Under the pieces are notes generated by a model. That model ran no database searches, was not told the origin of the DNA, and worked only from the letters and a program-made list of their open reading frames with translations. DNA of 64,000 bases from Rikenellaceae bacterium (GTDB taxonomy: Bacteria > Bacteroidota > Bacteroidia > Bacteroidales > Rikenellaceae): contig SUZN01000002.1 in NCBI GenBank assembly GCA_015059905.1, positions 377,742 to 441,741 on the forward strand, written 5' to 3'. A program made the position numbers and the translations under genes. Below, piece by piece: positions 33,555 to 42,616 of the stretch (position 1 is its first letter; the number at the start of each line of letters is the position of its first letter).

Positions 33555-34342
33555 TGGGCGGCAGCCCACAAAACGATAACAAATTGGGAAAAGATAAACT
33601 TAAACGATTTGCAGAAAATCTCACGTTTAGTTGTATGGTACAACCCGAGTTTGAGGAGATTTTCCATAAGGACCACCCGCTGAAGGGTCGCTGGCACAAG
33701 GATTTCTTCCACAACGACAACCCTATCATCCTGGAGCTTGGTTGCGGCAAGGGCGAATACACCATCGCTTTGGCGGAGCGTAACCCCAACGCCAACTATA
33801 TCGGCGTGGATATCAAGGGTGCGCGTATGTGGCGCGGTGCAAAGACTGCGACCGAGAACGGTATGACAAATGTCGGCTTCCTGCGTACTCGCATTGAGTT
33901 TATCAACTCATTCTTCGCCGAGGGCGAGGTGGCGGAGATATGGATTACATTCCCCGACCCACAGCTCAAGACTCGTCGCGCGAAAAAACGCCTTACATCG
34001 CCAATATTTTTGGAGTATTATGCGCAGTTCCTCGCCGCCGATGGCTGGATTAACCTCAAGACCGACTCGCAGCACCTCTACGGCTACACAAACGAGGTGG
34101 TACGTCACTTCTCGCTTCCTTGCGAGGCATCAAACAATGACATCTACGGTTCGGGCTATGCCGATGCAGAACTCTCGGTAAAGACCGCATACGAGACAAA
34201 ATTTTTGCAACGCGGTCTGCCCATCACCTACACACGTTTTTCACTCGCGGGCGGCAAGGAGTTTGCAATGTTCGACTGGGAGGAGGATGAAAAGTTGGAG
34301 AAAGATAACGAGGAGGCACGAATAGGAATCAGCAAGTGCTAA
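33554..34342 (+). CDS. trmB: tRNA (guanine-N7-)-methyltransferase TrmB
   Basis: A 262-residue SAM-dependent enzyme that makes m7G46 in tRNA. The SAM-binding motif is ILELGCGKGEYTIALAERNP, followed by YIGVDIKGARMWRGA; the family motif WITFPDPQLKTRRAKKRLT and a late TDSQHLYGYT are present. The N-terminal extension is typical of Bacteroidota. The start ATG overlaps the gldH stop, so translation is coupled. A terminator follows. Confidence 0.95.
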   Translation: MGGSPQNDNKLGKDKLKRFAENLTFSCMVQPEFEEIFHKDHPLKGRWHKDFFHNDNPIILELGCGKGEYTIALAERNPNANYIGVDIKGARMWRGAKTATENGMTNVGFLRTRIEFINSFFAEGEVAEIWITFPDPQLKTRRAKKRLTSPIFLEYYAQFLAADGWINLKTDSQHLYGYTNEVVRHFSLPCEASNNDIYGSGYADAELSVKTAYETKFLQRGLPITYTRFSLAGGKEFAMFDWEEDEKLEKDNEEARIGISKC

Positions 34343-34351
34343 AGATGTAAG

Positions 34352-34379
34352 AAGGTGTCGAAAATTCGACACCTTTTTG
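34352..34379 (+). terminator. Terminator of the ricT-gldH-trmB operon
   Basis: AAGGTGTCGAA pairs perfectly with TTCGACACCTT and is followed by TTTGC. Confidence 0.85.
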
Positions 34380-34511
34380 CTTCGTTTATTTTCGTATCTA
34401 AACGGCTGGCTTTAGCCGAAGCGGAAATACCGTTGAAAATAAATATCTTTATGTTCCCACAACCGCACTATTAGCCCAATCCATCTCGCCATAGCAGTCC
34501 GCCTAAAACGA

Positions 34512-34538
34512 AAAAAGCATCCAAAAATGGATGCTTTT
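34512..34538 (-). terminator. Terminator of tRNA-Val
   Basis: On the minus strand, AAAAGCATCC pairs with GGATGCTTTT and is followed by T residues, just past the tRNA 3' end. Confidence 0.85.
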
Positions 34539-34543
34539 CCTTG

Positions 34544-34618
34544 TGGGAGTTGACGGATTCGAACCGCCGACCCTCTGCTTGTAAGGCAGATGCTCTGAAC
34601 CAGCTGAGCTAAACTCCC
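34544..34618 (-). tRNA. tRNA-Val (anticodon TAC)
   Basis: A 75-nt cloverleaf on the minus strand: acceptor GGGAGTT/AACTCCC, D arm with GCTC/GAGC, anticodon stem TCTGC/GCAGA with loop CTTACAA (anticodon TAC), T arm with GGTTCGAATCC. The discriminator is A and the CCA end is not encoded. Confidence 0.94.
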
Positions 34619-34751
34619 TTTGTGATTGCGAGTGCAAAGGTAACTTAAAAATTTTAATAAACAAATTTTTCCCGACAAATTTCTTTCCCTCGCAACAATA
34701 AAATAACAGGACAGCCCATCGGACCGCCCTGCTATATCACAAAAGGAGGCA

Positions 34752-35171
34752 TTACTCCTCTGTCTGCTCCTCTGCCTCCTCTGGGAGTTTGAACTCGGTC
34801 ATACCTGCCGCAACAAGCATATTAAACCAAGAGAGAGCCTTCTTGATATCCGATACGTGAACACGCTCACGGTCATACTCGGGCAACACCTCGCCGAAGT
34901 AAGCCTTCATCTTATCGGCAGACTCCTTGTGAGAAAGACCCTCCTTACCGCCTGTGTGGGCGTACATACGGGTAAATACATCAGCCAAAGGAATATCCTC
35001 GCCCTCGGTGAACATCGAAATCTCCGACAAAGCACTCACGCGTGATGTTGCCGATGCGTTCATACGACGACCATCAGCCAACGACTCAACGATAATACCA
35101 TTCTTCGACTGCGCTACATACTTATACAGACCTGGCATACCTGAAATTGCCAAAACATCCTTAAATTCCAT
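34752..35171 (-). CDS. DUF5606-domain protein
   Basis: A 139-residue cytoplasmic protein of the DUF5606 family, which is largely confined to Bacteroidota. Its start, EFKDVLAISGMPGLYKYV, and NGIIVESLADGRRM...TSRVSALSEISMFT are the conserved parts; the C-terminus is acidic. The function is unknown. The N-terminal half looks like a small beta-barrel, the second half is helical. It is a single-gene unit with its own promoter. Confidence 0.85.
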   Translation of the reverse strand: MEFKDVLAISGMPGLYKYVAQSKNGIIVESLADGRRMNASATSRVSALSEISMFTEGEDIPLADVFTRMYAHTGGKEGLSHKESADKMKAYFGEVLPEYDRERVHVSDIKKALSWFNMLVAAGMTEFKLPEEAEEQTEE

Positions 35172-35203
35172 AATCTTTATTATTTTTCAAATCTTAATTT
35201 CGA

Positions 35204-35211
35204 CAAAGATA
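35204..35211 (-). promoter_or_regulatory. -7 box for the DUF5606 gene
   Basis: TATCTTTG on the minus strand, 32 bp upstream of the start codon. Confidence 0.6.
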
Positions 35212-35224
35212 CGTAAAATTTAAT

Positions 35225-36400
35225 TTATTTCAATATTTCATCAAGTTCATCGTAAAGTTCTTTTTTAGCACCTACGAAAACCTTATGAATTTTACCCTCT
35301 GGGTTAATGATAAAATAGGTAGGAAAGGCATCTACCTTATACAAACTTGTGGCACTAATCATATTATCTTCTACTGAAGGATAATTAAATACATTTATCC
35401 ACTTGAGCTCCATCTCCTCCACCATCTTTCGCCAATTTTCTTCTTGAGATGAACAACAGATACCGACAACCTCAAACTTGCCATCATACTTCTTGTAAAA
35501 CTCCTTCAAGTGAGGCATACTCGCACGACAGGGAGCGCACCAAGTTGCCCAGAAGTCCAACACAACCCACTTACCACGCAACGAGTGAAGGTTAAACTTT
35601 TGACCACTAATATCTTTCAAAATAATATTAGCAGCCTCCTGACCAACCAAATCCATCTCCGTTGCAGCAGCCTTTGCTTCAATCTCAGCCTTCATTTCTG
35701 CTCTTACTTTCTCTAATTTTGCTTTCATATCCAGATAGAACTCCTCTACTTTAGCATATACACCCTTGAAAAGCGATTTATCGATAAGCTCATAACACTC
35801 ATCTTTTTGTTTCTCAGAGGAGAGGCTGGCAAATAGTTCTACAGAGACTTCAGAGGATGGATTAGCCTGAATATAATCTTTTACGATTTGATCCGACTCT
35901 TCTTCTAATTTCTTTTCCTGATCTGCCGCCTCCATAAATGCGGTGATGTTTCGTTCATTACTATATTTGAGCATTACAAGCGACAAGCTATCCTCCTTCG
36001 ATTTCAAAGAGGCAATACGGTTCATCACGCCAAAGTACTCCTTGTATAGCTCCGAGCCCTCAACATCGACATACATATACTTATCCTTACACTTTACATT
36101 AAGCGTAATGTCATCCCCTGGCTTAATATTACGCAACTTTAACGATGTAGAAATGAAACCACTATTTTCATCTACATATTGCTGTGGAGTAATCATAACA
36201 AGAGAGGGTTCGGAGAGTGCTATTTCAGTATGCAATGTAGCATTTTCAACCTTGATAATATCAACACAAGTTGAGTCATCTAACTCATACTGAAAGTGAA
36301 CTTCAGGATTTGTCAAACCCTCAAAATTCATAGTGATACTTGCAGGGCGGCTGCAAGCCATCATCATAAAACCGATAGCGATAATTAAATAATTCTTCAT
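35225..36400 (-). CDS. TlpA-like thioredoxin-fold lipoprotein with N-terminal DUF4369-type domain
   Basis: A 391-residue lipoprotein (lipobox Cys16, MMMACS). Residues about 20-110 are a beta domain like DUF4369, then a helical linker (115-250), then a TlpA/AhpC-TSA domain with LRGKWVVLDFWATWCAPCRA (redox pair CAPC near 290) and the cis-Pro in DAFPTYFIINPEGK. It is expected to reduce or exchange disulfides on the outer side of the inner membrane or at the outer membrane. It follows the MscS gene by 27 bp on the same strand and probably shares its transcript. Confidence 0.88.
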   Translation of the reverse strand: MKNYLIIAIGFMMMACSRPASITMNFEGLTNPEVHFQYELDDSTCVDIIKVENATLHTEIALSEPSLVMITPQQYVDENSGFISTSLKLRNIKPGDDITLNVKCKDKYMYVDVEGSELYKEYFGVMNRIASLKSKEDSLSLVMLKYSNERNITAFMEAADQEKKLEEESDQIVKDYIQANPSSEVSVELFASLSSEKQKDECYELIDKSLFKGVYAKVEEFYLDMKAKLEKVRAEMKAEIEAKAAATEMDLVGQEAANIILKDISGQKFNLHSLRGKWVVLDFWATWCAPCRASMPHLKEFYKKYDGKFEVVGICCSSQEENWRKMVEEMELKWINVFNYPSVEDNMISATSLYKVDAFPTYFIINPEGKIHKVFVGAKKELYDELDEILK

Positions 36401-36427
36401 TGTAAATAGTTTTATATAAATTGGTTT

Positions 36428-37342
36428 TTACTCCTTGGTAAGGTGTACATCTAACTGTGGGAATGGGAAGTTTGCACCGTGCTGTGGCAACTCCTTATAG
36501 ATTGCCTCCGTAACATCGTCATACAAGCCCCAATAATCCTCGTTCTTGACCCACGCACGAGCCTCAATCACTACGGCACTATCAGCCAGGGCATCAATAC
36601 GAATATATGGTGCTGGATCAGCCAGGGCACGACCATCACGCTTGATAATATTGAGCATAGCCTCGCGTATCTGGTCATAATCATCGCCATACGCTACCGA
36701 CACCTTCCAGCTACAACGGCGTGTGGTAGAGGTTGAATAGTTGTTGATGATTGATGTCGAGATAGAGTTATTAGGGATATAGATTGTCTTCTTGTCAGCC
36801 GTAAGCACAACAGTATTAAACAAACTGATACTTGCGACTGTTCCACTCACGCCCTGCGCCTCAATGAAATCACCTACTCGGTATGGGCGAAGAATAAGAA
36901 TCATCACACCACCTGCGAAGTTCTGCAACGTACCACTGAGAGCCATACCGATAGCCAAACCCATTGATGCCAGCACGGCAAGGAAAGAAGATGAATTAAA
37001 GCCAAGCACAGATACTATAATCAAAACGATGAAGACATAGCCCAATACCTTGACTGCTGTCATAATAAACGAGTGCAACGATACCTCCACACCTCGACGG
37101 GTCATTACTGCATCAACCAGATGAATTAACTTATGCAGCAACCATCGGCACACATAAAATATAGCAAGCGAAATGGCTAACTTAATGCCTGTCCATATCA
37201 GCCAATTAAGCATATCACTCCAAATATCCTTAACAAAATCGGTATCTGATATTCGCTGTATAGCCTCAGCGAAGCGTGCCTTTTGCACACTATCGGGAAC
37301 TATCAGATTCTCGACTTGCTCTGCTTGTAAAAATCTCAACAT
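36428..37342 (-). CDS. Small-conductance mechanosensitive channel (MscS family)
   Basis: A 304-residue channel with three membrane segments. The pore helix region is FLAVLASMGLAIGMALSGTLQNFAGGVMIL, followed by RPYRVGDFIEAQGVSGTV and a cytoplasmic beta/alpha domain with YIPNNSISTSIINNYST. It opens under membrane tension and releases solutes on osmotic downshift. The start MLRFLQAEQ is the first ATG; longer readings begin at a TTG close to the promoter box. It is divergent from the first DUF5689 gene. Confidence 0.92.
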   Translation of the reverse strand: MLRFLQAEQVENLIVPDSVQKARFAEAIQRISDTDFVKDIWSDMLNWLIWTGIKLAISLAIFYVCRWLLHKLIHLVDAVMTRRGVEVSLHSFIMTAVKVLGYVFIVLIIVSVLGFNSSSFLAVLASMGLAIGMALSGTLQNFAGGVMILILRPYRVGDFIEAQGVSGTVASISLFNTVVLTADKKTIYIPNNSISTSIINNYSTSTTRRCSWKVSVAYGDDYDQIREAMLNIIKRDGRALADPAPYIRIDALADSAVVIEARAWVKNEDYWGLYDDVTEAIYKELPQHGANFPFPQLDVHLTKE

Positions 37343-37398
37343 TATCTCTTCTTGTTGCTTAAAATTAAACTTATCCCGCCCCAAAGGGGATTAGGTTA

Positions 37399-37406
37399 CA
37401 AAAGTA
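37399..37406 (-). promoter_or_regulatory. -7 box for the MscS-TlpA operon
   Basis: TACTTTTG on the minus strand, 56 bp upstream of the MscS ATG. Confidence 0.45.
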
Positions 37407-37428
37407 GTGATTTTTTCAGAAAATACAC

Positions 37429-37436
37429 TATCTTTA
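37429..37436 (+). promoter_or_regulatory. -7-like box for the DUF5689 gene pair
   Basis: TATCTTTA, one mismatch from TAnnTTTG, 29 bp before the ATG. Confidence 0.4.
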
Positions 37437-37465
37437 CAACACAAAACCCCACAACCCAAACTATA

Positions 37466-38263
37466 ATGAAGTGCTTTAGGTTACATATATTCTCTTTTAT
37501 TATCCTTTTTGGAGTGATAGGGTGCAATGATTATGATATTCCCCAGACCGAGGCATTGACTCCACCGAGCACCAACATATCTATTGGGGAGTTGAGTCGC
37601 CTCGTGGCAAGCGATGGAAAGCAGATTTCCGAGGAGTTGATAATAGGTGGCTACGTCACCTCAAGCGACGATGCCGGAAACTTCTACCGCACATTTACAA
37701 TCGAGGACACATCGGGTGGTGCGGAGATTATGGCAGGCATATATGAACTGCACAACCTATATCCAATGGGTCACTACGTCATTGTAAAGCTGGAGGGTGC
37801 TTTTGCAGCCCGCCATAATGGAGTGTTGCAGATTGGGCTTGCGCCAAAGAGTTACAGCAGCTACCCTACCGACTATTTCAGCTCACGTCCAGCACTCGAT
37901 AAGCATATCTTCTGTTATGACGTAGTAAAGCAGCTATCGCCCTCACAGCAGAGTATTAGTTCGCTTGGCGAGCAGATGTGCGGGCGGCTCATAACGGTAG
38001 AAGGCGTAGAGCTTTGCAGCGCGCTTCACGCCGAGGGGTGGCAGGTAAACAGCGAGGGAACGTGGTCGGGATATAACTTCTTTCGGGATGCAATGGGCAA
38101 CGAAATTGTTGTTCACACATCGGAATATGCCGACTATGCCGAGCAAAAGGTGCCGACAGCGCAGGTAGCACTTACAGGTGTGCTGCATCGTGGCGTGGCT
38201 GACGGAGAGGAGTATTATATGATTAAGATGCGAGATGAGAGCGATTGTCAAATATTGCATTAG
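37466..38263 (+). CDS. DUF5689-type lipoprotein (first of a pair)
   Basis: A 265-residue lipoprotein (lipobox Cys20, GVIGC). After a short linker it has SIGELSRLV...GGYVTSSDDAGNFYRTFTIEDTSGG, the DUF5689 pattern with an OB-like beta barrel, and VVKLEGAFAARHNGVLQIG. Such proteins in Bacteroidota often accompany TonB-dependent receptors and probably sit at the surface. It overlaps the second copy by 29 bp. The start was chosen at the ATG before the signal peptide, after the promoter-like box. Confidence 0.72.
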   Translation: MKCFRLHIFSFIILFGVIGCNDYDIPQTEALTPPSTNISIGELSRLVASDGKQISEELIIGGYVTSSDDAGNFYRTFTIEDTSGGAEIMAGIYELHNLYPMGHYVIVKLEGAFAARHNGVLQIGLAPKSYSSYPTDYFSSRPALDKHIFCYDVVKQLSPSQQSISSLGEQMCGRLITVEGVELCSALHAEGWQVNSEGTWSGYNFFRDAMGNEIVVHTSEYADYAEQKVPTAQVALTGVLHRGVADGEEYYMIKMRDESDCQILH

Positions 38264-39017
38264 GATGGTGTTGTTTGGCGCGATGATGTTTTCAACGACG
38301 TGCAGCGACACAACCGCCGAAGAGTTTGAATCTGCGCCTCACGGCACTATCAGCATCGCGCACCTTAAAACGCTCTGCCGAGATAACTCGACACGTATCA
38401 CTGACGACATAGCTATCGAGGGTTATGTGGTGGCAAATGACCTCTTTGGCGAGTATAGCAAGGCCATCGTTCTTTGTGACGAGAGCGCAGGCTTCGAGAT
38501 TGCGATAGATTGCAACCCTACGGCAACACGCTTCCCCATCTCGGCGCGCGTGGTTATACACTGCACGGGGTTGGTCGTTGGAAATCAAGGTGGGCGTATT
38601 ATTCTCGGGGCAGCACCAAGCAGCGGCTATACGGTGGACCGCATAGCCGAGAGTGACATAGAGCGTTATATGCTTATCGACCGCTCGCGTCCAAAAGAGA
38701 TTAAGCCTCAAAAGATGACCATCGAGCAGATTGACACCGACTGCGTAGGGAATTATATCGCGCTGGATGATGTTACATTTGGTGCAGAGGCGGGACTTGA
38801 GTGGTGCGACCAGGACGAAGACGGAGCGCCCATCACAACCTCGCGCACGGTAAGCGACCGCCGAGGCAACACGCTCAAGATTCGCACCATAGCAGAGTGC
38901 AGATATCACAATGAGACTATTCCATCGGGCTATGGCTCACTGTGGGGCATTGTGGAGCGCTCAAATGATGAGTTTGCGCTACGTATCATCAACCACAGAA
39001 TAGAATTCGGAGAATAA
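38235..39017 (+). CDS. DUF5689-type lipoprotein (second of a pair)
   Basis: A 260-residue lipoprotein, a paralogue of the preceding gene: TISIAHLKTL, IEGYVVANDLFGEYSKAIVLCDESAGFEIAID and GNQGGRIILGAAPSSGY align with it. The lipobox is FSTTC (Cys23 from this start). The start overlapping the previous gene was preferred because it gives a basic n-region (MRAIVKYCIR); a start at 38265 would leave a signal peptide without positive charge. Both proteins are likely coupled in translation. A bidirectional terminator follows. Confidence 0.72.
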   Translation: MRAIVKYCIRMVLFGAMMFSTTCSDTTAEEFESAPHGTISIAHLKTLCRDNSTRITDDIAIEGYVVANDLFGEYSKAIVLCDESAGFEIAIDCNPTATRFPISARVVIHCTGLVVGNQGGRIILGAAPSSGYTVDRIAESDIERYMLIDRSRPKEIKPQKMTIEQIDTDCVGNYIALDDVTFGAEAGLEWCDQDEDGAPITTSRTVSDRRGNTLKIRTIAECRYHNETIPSGYGSLWGIVERSNDEFALRIINHRIEFGE

Positions 39018-39053
39018 AAAGGTTGTCTTTCCTCGCAGAAAAACAACCTTTTT
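39016..39053. terminator. Bidirectional terminator
   Basis: AAAAAGGTTGT and ACAACCTTTTT form an 11-bp stem between the convergent DUF5689 and obg genes. Confidence 0.8.
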
Positions 39054-39089
39054 ACATATCTTTTATACAAGGGTTTAACAATCCTATCT

Positions 39090-40103
39090 TTACTGCTGAA
39101 GTGCCTCCCAGAGCATATCCTTCAGGCGCGTAATGTTCATATTAGCCACCGAAGAGATAAAGACCGAAGGAATACCCTCGGGCAACGTTGGACGCATTTG
39201 CTCGATAAGCTCGTCATCAAGCATATCACACTTTGTCACCGCCAGCAGGCGCTGCTTATCCAGCAACTCGGGGTTATACTGCGTAAGCTCGCCGAGCAAA
39301 ATTTCATAATCCTTCGCTATATCGTCACTATCGGCTGGCACCATAAACAACAGTACCGAATTACGCTCGATATGGCGCAGGAAACGTGTTCCAAGACCCT
39401 TACCCTCATGTGCGCCCTCGATAATACCAGGGATATCCGCCATCACAAATGATTTATGGTCGCGCACCTCGACAATACCCAGGTTTGGCTCAAGTGTAGT
39501 GAAGGCGTAGTTGGCAATCTTTGGTTTCGCCGCCGAGACAACTGACAACAGTGTACTCTTACCCGCATTGGGGAAGCCCACCAGACCAACATCTGCCAAG
39601 ACCTTCAGTTCAAGGATGAAAGCACCCTCGTCGCCCTCCTCGCCTGGCTGTGCGTAGCGTGGAGCCTGATTTGTCGCGCTCTTGAAGTGCCAGTTACCCA
39701 ATCCGCCACGACCGCCCTTGAGCAAAACAAGCTGCTCGCCGTGCTCGGTAACCTCACCCACTGATACCAACTCTGTCGTGCCATCCTCGTTCTCAACCAG
39801 ACGGCGCGCAACAGTACCCAGCGGTACAGGAATGATGATATCGGCAGCATCCTTACCCGTAGAACGCGCTCCGTGACCACCCTCGCCATCCTCGGCAAAC
39901 TGGTGACGCTGATACTTCAGGTGAATGAGTGTCCAATATTGACGGTCGCCCTGCAAGATGATACTACCACCCTTGCCGCCATCGCCACCATCGGGACCTC
40001 CGAAAGCAACGAACTTCTCACGACGGAAGTGGCACGAGCCAGCACCTCCGTGACCCGAACGGGCAAATATCTTCACATAATCGACAAAATTAGAGCCTGC
40101 CAT
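39090..40103 (-). CDS. obgE: GTPase Obg (ObgE/CgtA)
   Basis: A 337-residue ribosome-associated GTPase. The glycine-rich OBG fold (1-160) contains [15 protein letters not shown]; the G domain has [14 protein letters not shown] (G1), TLEPNLG (G2), [17 protein letters not shown] (G3) and TKCD (G4). It is required for large-subunit maturation. There is no C-terminal TGS or OCT domain, which fits its short length. It has its own promoter downstream of the receptor-like gene. Confidence 0.96.
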   Translation of the reverse strand: MAGSNFVDYVKIFARSGHGGAGSCHFRREKFVAFGGPDGGDGGKGGSIILQGDRQYWTLIHLKYQRHQFAEDGEGGHGARSTGKDAADIIIPVPLGTVARRLVENEDGTTELVSVGEVTEHGEQLVLLKGGRGGLGNWHFKSATNQAPRYAQPGEEGDEGAFILELKVLADVGLVGFPNAGKSTLLSVVSAAKPKIANYAFTTLEPNLGIVEVRDHKSFVMADIPGIIEGAHEGKGLGTRFLRHIERNSVLLFMVPADSDDIAKDYEILLGELTQYNPELLDKQRLLAVTKCDMLDDELIEQMRPTLPEGIPSVFISSVANMNITRLKDMLWEALQQ

Positions 40104-40138
40104 ATATCTTTTATTTTCGTTTCACATTATTTCCGTTG

Positions 40139-40146
40139 CAAAGATA
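40139..40146 (-). promoter_or_regulatory. -7 box for obg
   Basis: TATCTTTG on the minus strand, 35 bp upstream of the start codon. Confidence 0.6.
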
Positions 40147-40171
40147 AGGGTTTTAGCGCAAAACGCCAAAT

Positions 40172-42610
40172 TTAGAACTTCCACGACACTACGCCATAGA
40201 ATGTGCGTGGATAAGCGTATGTGATGACATCGTCCTGCGGCGCATATACCCTCTGTGAACCACTGCGGTAGTGACGAATTCTATTCTGCTCATAACCGCC
40301 ATAGACAATATCATCCACTCCGAGCAAATTTCTTACCATCAGACTTACCGAGAGGCGGCTCTTTCCCAATCTCCACCAATGCGCCACCGAAACATCCACC
40401 GTAGTGGCATCAGCCAGCCTTTGCTGCTTATGAAACTGCTCATATATCTCGGGAGAGGCTGCTCCCTGACGCGTAACACGCTCCGTGCGACGCACCACAG
40501 ATGGCTCAACCCAGCGCCCACCCGCATAATTCACCGCGCCCGACAATATCCACCTGCGCGGAGCAAACCAGGTAAGCTGGGCTGTGGAGCTAATATGGGG
40601 CGCTCCGCCAACGTGACAGTCGCTCATATAGCTCACAGAGGAGTTGCAGACTATGGAGTTATCGGTATCGGAATAGTGACTTACCAACGGATTATCCACA
40701 TAACGATACTCGCCCGCAGAGGCTGTAAGCTCGGCTTGCAGCTGCTGTGTAAGATATAGTCGCAAAGCCGCCTCCACGCCATAGCGCAGCACACCTATAC
40801 CACTTATATCGACATCGCAATATGTAGCCGACAAATCATCGTAGGCGCGTATCACCTCACGTCCATCAGCACTGCGTGCAACAAATGCCGACACAACAAG
40901 CTCGGCGCGAGAAGAGTGGAAATTATAATTCAGCTCGGCTGCCACATCGCGCTGCAAAGCGGGGTTATCCACTACGCGGTTGTTGTATTGCGGATTAAGG
41001 AAGATATCTCTTGCCTCGGGACTCTGGCGCGAGAGCATAGCCGAGAAATTGAGCTGGTGACGCGTCGAAAAAGAATAACCAACCGTAGCCTTTGCCATAT
41101 ATGGCGAAAAGTTGCTGACGACAGAGCGACCGAGTGATTTATCGCCCGCATATAGCTCCTTTTCATAATATCCTTCGCGCTCGATATCGTTGCGACCAAC
41201 CGACAACTCCGCCGCAACCTGCCAACGAGATGTGTGGTAGTCCAGACCCACATTCGCCATCACACCACGCTCACGCAAGGCGTAATCGTAACCGAAACGG
41301 TCGCCCACCGCCACCGCTCTATCGGGCTCAAGCAGATTGTTCTGGAGCGAATTGGAGTAGGTGTCGTCATCAATTAAGAAATAGTCGATATCCATAAGAG
41401 AAGTTGCGCCCAGCAAATCATCCATCAGCTTATAGTACCGAAGCGAATTATACCAAGCCCTCGCGCCATAGCGAAGCGTAAAACTATCGCCCAGATGGGT
41501 TGTCATCTGCGCCGACAGTTGCGTCTTGGCTATTCGCTCTACGCACTCTTCAAGGGCATAGATTGCACCATCTTTAGAGCGGCGATTTTGTGCAAAGAGG
41601 TCATCCCAATTTATTTGCGTATAACGTTCATTGCCACGTCGCCACTCATCCTCCACTGTGGCTGCTATAGCCTCGTCAGCAAAGTAACTCGGCAAATTGC
41701 GATAATTATCGGGGCGCGGAGTCATTGCATCATACCACCCAAGCGAAGAGTAGCCCCTGCGCCCATAGTCGCCACCGAGCGTCACATTCAACAAAGTAGC
41801 CTCACCTATCGGAGCATCAAACGACAGCGCCACAAAAGGCACAGCATCACGCCTGCGGCGGGAGTTTCTCACCTTGCCCGCCTGACGACCCCACGTTGGG
41901 TTATATATATTATCGCCCGTAAGAGTAAAGACCTCCGCAGTAGAGCCAGAGCGCAAGCCACGCTCGCCTACCGATGAGAGAGCCACAAAAGAGAGCGAAG
42001 CGCCATTATCAAAATCACGTTTCAGGCGCAAACCCAAATCTATAGAGTTGTTATACACGCCCTTCACATAGAGGTCATCGCCACCCTTTGCCGCCGCATA
42101 GAGCGACATACTCCAGCCGCGTCGCATCAATGCGTGCAACGAGGCTCGCACACCCACAAGATAACTCTGACCAGAGAGCGACAACGCCACATTTCCACCC
42201 GAGATGGGTGTATAATCTGACAACGAAAAGCAATCCATTCCCGCAACAGATGCGACACCAGCCGTACCACCCGTCACACCCGCATAACCGCGTTCCGAAA
42301 CGCCCAGGCGGCGCAACAGCGAGATATTCTGCCTGCGCATCTCCACACCTTCGAGCAGAGCTTTTCGCGCTGTGAAGTAAAACCCTCGCCGCCCACTCTC
42401 AACCGACATAAAGCGATATGCCGACAGTTCATCATATAAATCCGAACGATGATGCAGGAGACGATAAAAGAGCAGCGTATCAGTAGCGATTGAAAAATCC
42501 TGCGGCTCGTGCTGCTCCAGCTTATAGTGAAAATAATCCTCGGCTGCCTCTTGAGCCAAAGCAGAAACAGCCGAAAACAAAAATAGTATGATTAGCCCCA
42601 AACGGCGCAT
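40172..42610 (-). CDS. TonB-dependent-receptor-like outer membrane barrel without visible plug
   Basis: An 812-residue exported protein (signal peptide 1-19). Most of it is a run of amphipathic beta strands ending in YPRTFYGVVSWKF, like the 22-stranded barrel of TonB-dependent receptors; SVSLMVRNLLGVDDIVYGGYEQNR and a TYAYPRTFYG end are typical of the C-terminal strands. The first ~130 residues do not show the usual carboxypeptidase-like domain or the plug with its V-x-V-T-G start. Function unknown. It starts six bases after pepD and lies close to two DUF5689 lipoproteins, a usual receptor partner type. Confidence 0.72.
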   Translation of the reverse strand: MRRLGLIILFLFSAVSALAQEAAEDYFHYKLEQHEPQDFSIATDTLLFYRLLHHRSDLYDELSAYRFMSVESGRRGFYFTARKALLEGVEMRRQNISLLRRLGVSERGYAGVTGGTAGVASVAGMDCFSLSDYTPISGGNVALSLSGQSYLVGVRASLHALMRRGWSMSLYAAAKGGDDLYVKGVYNNSIDLGLRLKRDFDNGASLSFVALSSVGERGLRSGSTAEVFTLTGDNIYNPTWGRQAGKVRNSRRRRDAVPFVALSFDAPIGEATLLNVTLGGDYGRRGYSSLGWYDAMTPRPDNYRNLPSYFADEAIAATVEDEWRRGNERYTQINWDDLFAQNRRSKDGAIYALEECVERIAKTQLSAQMTTHLGDSFTLRYGARAWYNSLRYYKLMDDLLGATSLMDIDYFLIDDDTYSNSLQNNLLEPDRAVAVGDRFGYDYALRERGVMANVGLDYHTSRWQVAAELSVGRNDIEREGYYEKELYAGDKSLGRSVVSNFSPYMAKATVGYSFSTRHQLNFSAMLSRQSPEARDIFLNPQYNNRVVDNPALQRDVAAELNYNFHSSRAELVVSAFVARSADGREVIRAYDDLSATYCDVDISGIGVLRYGVEAALRLYLTQQLQAELTASAGEYRYVDNPLVSHYSDTDNSIVCNSSVSYMSDCHVGGAPHISSTAQLTWFAPRRWILSGAVNYAGGRWVEPSVVRRTERVTRQGAASPEIYEQFHKQQRLADATTVDVSVAHWWRLGKSRLSVSLMVRNLLGVDDIVYGGYEQNRIRHYRSGSQRVYAPQDDVITYAYPRTFYGVVSWKF

Positions 42611-42616
42611 AATATG

